Below, in pieces: positions 59,241 through 64,000 of a DNA stretch of 64,000 nt. A program made the position numbers and the translations under genes. Under the pieces are notes generated by a model that had not been told where the DNA came from, made no database searches, and saw nothing but the letters and a program-made list of their open reading frames with translations. The DNA lies in the NCBI RefSeq assembly GCF_001039355.2, contig NW_019775711.1, positions 160,504 to 224,503 of the forward strand, read 5' to 3'. Every line of letters starts with the position of its first letter. The first letter of the stretch is position 1. This DNA comes from Lingula anatina (Eukaryota; Brachiopoda; Lingulata; Lingulida; Lingulidae).

Positions 59241-61894
59241 GGTTAGATGGGCCAGTCCTGTATGTCAGCTGTGGTGAAAAATATTTGCCACTTGCATGTA
59301 CCACTGTTATTACAAGATTTTCTTGCCACAATGAATTGCGTGTTTACAATGCAGATAGTTTGTAACATTGTAAGTTACTATTCTCTCAAATCAATGGCTT
59401 CCTTGCACAAAAATTAAAGAAAAAAATATGTAAAATGAGGTCAACATTTTTTTTTCATAATTGCACCATCTTAGAAAATGTTGACATTATGCAGAAGTTC
59501 AGAAAATATCAGTTTTCTGAATGATTCCAAATATATATATTTTTTTTCAATAATTGAAACTCTGGTTACACAACATTGTGGATCCCAAGATGCCATATTC
59601 AAAATGGTGCTAAAGTTCTTGGTGTCCCAAATGGGAGGGCAGGGCCCAAATTTTTCAAGAAGAATGTTAGTGACATAACTAAAATGAAGAAATATTAATA
59701 TGTACATATTAATATTAGGCAGGATGCAAGTAAAATTTGATTTGCTACAATGTAATTTATAGAATCCATCTATTTTTCCATCAGCATTTTACTTACTGTT
59801 AAGATTTCTTAGTGCTTACTTTCCTTTGGTTTATTTTTGTTATAATAGCAAAATTATGATTGGAGACTCTCTCTCACTCTCTCTCTCTCTCTCTCTCGGC
59901 AAGTGAAGTGAAATAGGTTTTCATTGTTATATGTAAAGAACCTTGAAATTTACTTTTACATTGTTTTTAGTTGAAGTACTAGAACTAGAGAATGAAGATA
60001 TGTTTACTGCCATTCTTGTAAAATTATTATTTATTGTATTATCTTACATAATATTGTGTTTATTTTATTTAAATTATTATATGGAAAGGTTCTATCTGCT
60101 ATCTTTTCAGGAGAAAATGGTAAAAGATATTGATGTTATCTTGAAGAATTAATAGTGTTTTGATAACTTTGCCAGTAAAAAAGTTTTATCAATTTTTTAA
60201 ACAAAAGGTAAAATGTTTTGTGTATGTTGATGATTTATTGAATTAGAATTACGTTTTGTAAAGAGTTGGGAGATTTATACTTGTAAGCAATGTATAGTTT
60301 TTGTTCATAAGAAATTATGTTTCCAAAATTTACTTGCCAGACTCAGTCAGTGAACAAACTCCACAGCAATAACGCAAAATGCACAATTGAAAAATGAATC
60401 CGACAAAATTTATTGTTTATTAAAGTACAGTTTTTCAGATCACAGTATTCAGTAAACAATTCCAACTTCGGGTTTTTTTTTTTTTTTAAGATAAGTTTTG
60501 GTCTGAATTTAAATATGGCAAAAATAATTATTTTGATTAAACAGTAACTTGACAGTTGAATTTTTTTAACAACATGTACCTCTTTACCACAGCTAAGTGA
60601 TAGGGTCATTTTTTTATCTGGATTAAATATGTAAATTCTGGAGGTGTTTCGTTTCATTTTCTGCATGTGTTTTTTTATTCATTTGAATGAGAGGAGAACT
60701 AAAGATATCTTTGATTTAAACAGTTTTAAAGAACTCCTATTTTAATATTTGATTTATCAAGAATGTTCTTCGTTGATACTATGTCATTTCACAAGTGTTG
60801 ATAATACATCAAAAGATAACTGCCAAGTCTATAGTGCCGGTGTGACTGGAATGGCAGTTCGCTAGGAACTGTAGTCCGTTCTCCATTACTTTGCACAGTG
60901 ACATTCTAATCATATGGGACCCCGGACTTCCATTCCTAGGATTACCATTCCTGTCACAGCGGGTCCCCTGTCAAAGGGAACACTAGCAAAAATACAAAAC
61001 AAACGTAATATTTAGGGCAAAGAGATGGAAATTATTTGGTGTAGTTGCGTTTCTGAAAGAAAGCGGTACCTCTAAACTGCCAGCCCGAACCCCCCCCCCC
61101 CCCATTTGCCGACTTCGACTGCGCCGATCACTGCTTGGGTAAATCAAGGAGTCTGTTATAACTCCTTGGGTAAATGTAACCGACACGTCATATTTTGATA
61201 ATGTTGTGGGAATTTTTTTAACACAGCAGATGTAATCATTAAAGATGCAAAACGTGAAACCCTTTTTTTTAATTATCAAAAACTAATGCAAAATTTGTTA
61301 ATTTTATTACAACATATTCCTGAATAAGACGTGCCGAAAGCGTTTCTCTGATCAATGATATCACAAAAGAACGTTGCTGATGGTCTAAACAATATATGAA
61401 GGCTCCAACAACTCCTTGGTCACATCGAGGTAAAGAGAAACATGAGTATCGTATGTGACGTCGTTTATAGTAATTATATGCACAACTATGAGCGTATGTC
61501 GGCTGGTGCCGTTGTGAAGGTATCACCTCCAAATTTATTGAACATTCGTGAACAGTTTCAATAAGAACCTCTCACATAAAACTAGCCACGGCTGATGTAA
61601 TTTGCATGACAATAAGTTACTTATCGCAGTGTGAGCTGTCTTTCTAAATGAGCACTTGGTAGTTCGACACAGTCCGATGCAGACGCAGCAATATGCAGTC
61701 CTAAGGTCGAGCTTTTCTAAGGCGTAGAAGCAAATGCATGTTTGTGAGTATCAATATTTCTTCAGTAACCAACGTTATGAAATGCTAAAGGCGCAAACGA
61801 TTGAAATAATATTTACGACAAATAATTATGACACGAGTCCGTTACCATTGCTCCTCGTGTTTCACTCAGAATGGTAGACTGAAACAGTAAAGTC
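59241..61894. other. no gene recognised
   Basis: AT-rich, with a (CT)n run at 59869-59898 and low-complexity stretches. 60838-60975 contains imperfect inverted segments. ORFs here (e.g. 60343-60666 minus, 61269-61532 minus) show no domain. Confidence 0.5.
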
Positions 61895-62421
61895 CCCTCT
61901 ACACTGGACGGCGTCCTTTCTGCGTCCTGTAGTACGGCCCCGTTTGAGAGTAAAAAAATAATACTTTTCGTGTCGACAACTGGCCGATCATTGAGCATTC
62001 ATTCTCAGGCCTACCCAACTACCAGACTCGGCACCGAATGATCCAGAATTCACCGGTAGATCAGACCACACTACCCGTTTTCAAGGTGTATGTCAGATCG
62101 CATTACACAGTATCATACCCTGAACAAATTTTGAGTGGTGATGCAATGCTTTTCAACCCCGCTGAGAATCGTCACTATCACACCGCGTACTAGACAAGAG
62201 CGGTGTCGCGTCTGATACTGTGTTATGCGATCTGACACACACCTTGAAAACAGGTAGTGTGGTCTGATCTACCGGTGAATTCTTGATCATTCGGTGCCGA
62301 GTCTGGTAGTTGGGTAGGCCTGATTCTGCAACCAAAGCTATGCTTGTGCCTCCTTTCTACCACCACAGCGATGCCAGTTTCATGGTCACAAAAGGACGCA
62401 AAAAGGATGCCGTCCAGGGCC
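61895..62421. mobile_element. outer MITE-like element hosting another insertion
   Basis: Inverted ends: CTGGACGGCGTCCTTTCTGC at 61904 and the near-complement ending CCGTCCAG at 62410-62417. A second element (62006-62322) is inserted inside. Confidence 0.75.
62006..62322. mobile_element. 317-bp fold-back element nested in the outer MITE
   Basis: Arms of about 110 bp (62006-62116 and 62212-62322) are inverted copies starting CAGGCCTACCCAACTACCAG, separated by a loop of about 95 bases. ATTCT is duplicated on both sides (62001-62005 and 62323-62327), a 5-bp target duplication. Confidence 0.9.
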
Positions 62422-62422
62422 T

Positions 62423-64000
62423 AAGGCAACTTTTTTTTTAGCTGAGCCTGAACATCAGACAAGTCAATAAACGTGAACACCATTTCAATTATAACTGCCC
62501 TCCCCTCTGTGATATTTCGTGCATTATTCGTATATGTTAAAAGCCTGAACGTTGATTCTAAAGTTGTAAACATTTTTTCTCTTTTCAAAAGCTCAACGAG
62601 ATGATGAAAACCATGAGTCTGCAAGCAGCCTACGGTGCCAAGCCTTTGTTTCTCGCTCAGGAACCCCAACGCTCATTTCTGCACGTTTTATATGAAAACT
62701 GAAACGGCATTTTTTTTCTGAGCTTATGATTATGGTAAAGATAGTAATAATGATAAGGGAAATGACATATTTATTTCGTGTTTGAGGACTTTCAAATTAA
62801 ATCTGCTAAATCTGATATGTAAATAATGTCTTACTTTTTTGTTTTTGATTGATGGATTTCTATAATAACAGAAGATATCTAAAATTGAAATAGTTGCAAA
62901 TGTAATAAACACCAAACAACATTTAGATCTCCAGCTAGATACAATATTGATGTCTACTTAATTCTGCTCGGAAGGGTATCAAGACAATCCCCCTGGACTA
63001 TCCTCTCACCTCCTGTAATGAATATCATACATATTGAATAATGTGATAATAAGAAAAATGATAAATGTTTGCCTTGAATTGGGGATTGTCCGTTTGGAAT
63101 TTTCCGGGGGTGGAATGGAGATAAACTTGTCTGCTAGAAATTTTCCGGGGGGGGGGGGGGGTACTTGTGTGAAATTGTCCTAGAATCGAATCCTCGGAAT
63201 TAATGAACCCTAGATTATGGGATTATTGGTTTATTCTGTTTAATAGTATAAGCTTTTCATCACGTCGGTTATTTCGGGTACTTACCGACAGTCCAAAGGT
63301 TTCTTAAAACGATAATCGACTTCGCCTTCAATTTAATGGGTTACTTTAATTAAGGACAAATGCATTCAGGTCTCCTTTTTTCTGCAAAATGATTAAATAA
63401 AGATAAAAGATATAATGTGAGATTTATCAATTCATCTATATCGGAAAAATTGACTATTTTTCGACGTAGTCATTGACCGTTAAACCTTAATATAGCGAAA
63501 TTTTCATTTTTTCCTGGGAATGCCAACAATTTTTTTTTAAAGAGTGATATTCAAGTTTATCTCCATTACGAAAGTGACTAAATCACTTGAATATCACTCT
63601 TGATGGTTAAAAAAATTATTTAAAACTTAATTCGAACATGGATTATATATCGTAATTTCATAAAGAATACCTTGGTGATATAGAGGGAATTGATATAATT
63701 CCCAGGGAAAAGGTTTAAAGAGCATGGTGTTCCTTTATACTAAGTATTATCAAAAACGAATTAACCATATCAGCCACTTAGACACTTGATTTTTGTATGT
63801 ATAACATTTATTTCTTAAAATGACAACAGACAAATTAACGCTACACCGTAGCGAACATTTTTATGCATTATGTTTGTGAGCGTGTTCAACTGTGTGTATA
63901 TAACAATAACAACAAACAACATCCAGTAAGAAATGCCATACAGGATCCATTTGGATTATCAATTGTGAATAAAAAAGTTGTAAAGCCTGTATTGCAATCA
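62423..64000. other. no gene recognised; short inverted repeat and G tract
   Basis: A G homopolymer at 63147-63162 and a perfect 15-bp stem AGAGTGATATTCAAG / complement at 63541-63555 and 63586-63600. An 82-codon minus-strand ORF (62669-62421) has no domain I recognise. Confidence 0.5.

Noticed and set aside
62421-62669. 82-codon minus-strand ORF
   Set aside because: Some protein-like composition but no known motif, no splice partners and a start next to a MITE; not enough for a gene call.

Overview
The window is nuclear DNA of an animal. It is AT-rich, intron-dense and full of microsatellites and transposon remains. The gene families present (TPT1, a mitochondrial carrier of the SLC25A14/A30 type, an AADAC-like esterase, EGF-module genes) and the elements (Penelope-like, ISL2EU with THAP and YqaJ domains, LINE remnants, many MITEs) suggest a marine invertebrate. 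I cannot tell whether it is a lophotrochozoan or an invertebrate deuterostome. A 998-base run of N (43260-44257) and single Ns mark assembly gaps.

Layout. (1) 221-2942, minus strand: the first five coding exons of an arylacetamide-deacetylase-like hydrolase that runs off the left edge. (2) About 4.7-42.3 kb: a tandemly duplicated locus. Each unit has a roughly 2 kb non-coding 5' module, a signal-peptide exon, one or more EGF exons all in phase 1-1, and a tiny last exon encoding a 4-residue tail. Gene A (signal + 1 EGF) and gene B (signal + 3 EGF) read open. Copy D lost its signal exon and has a shifted EGF exon. Copy C carries four EGF exons, but its signal exon is interrupted by a 671-bp inverted-repeat transposon that carries a piece of a RecQ-type helicase. 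A fifth unit (about 16-20 kb) keeps only the 5' and 3' modules. The array also holds two related LINE remnants, a palindromic Penelope-like element, two older Penelope endonuclease remnants, and a nearly complete ISL2EU transposon (THAP-DDE transposase plus a convergent YqaJ-nuclease gene).

(3) 44695-44880, minus: the first two coding exons of TPT1/TCTP, whose remainder falls in or beyond the N gap. (4) 46341-58252, plus: a complete ten-coding-exon mitochondrial carrier gene (291 aa) head-to-head with TPT1. Three of its exons have their 3' ends, splice donor included, amplified in tandem in the following intron. (5) 58.3-64 kb: no gene recognised; mostly MITEs, one inserted inside another.

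The most notable item is the EGF locus: a small family of secreted, modular EGF peptides that varies in domain number between neighbouring copies and includes one copy knocked out by an apparently young transposon. All exon structures were read by eye from splice sites, phase and domain patterns. No alignment or database search was run.
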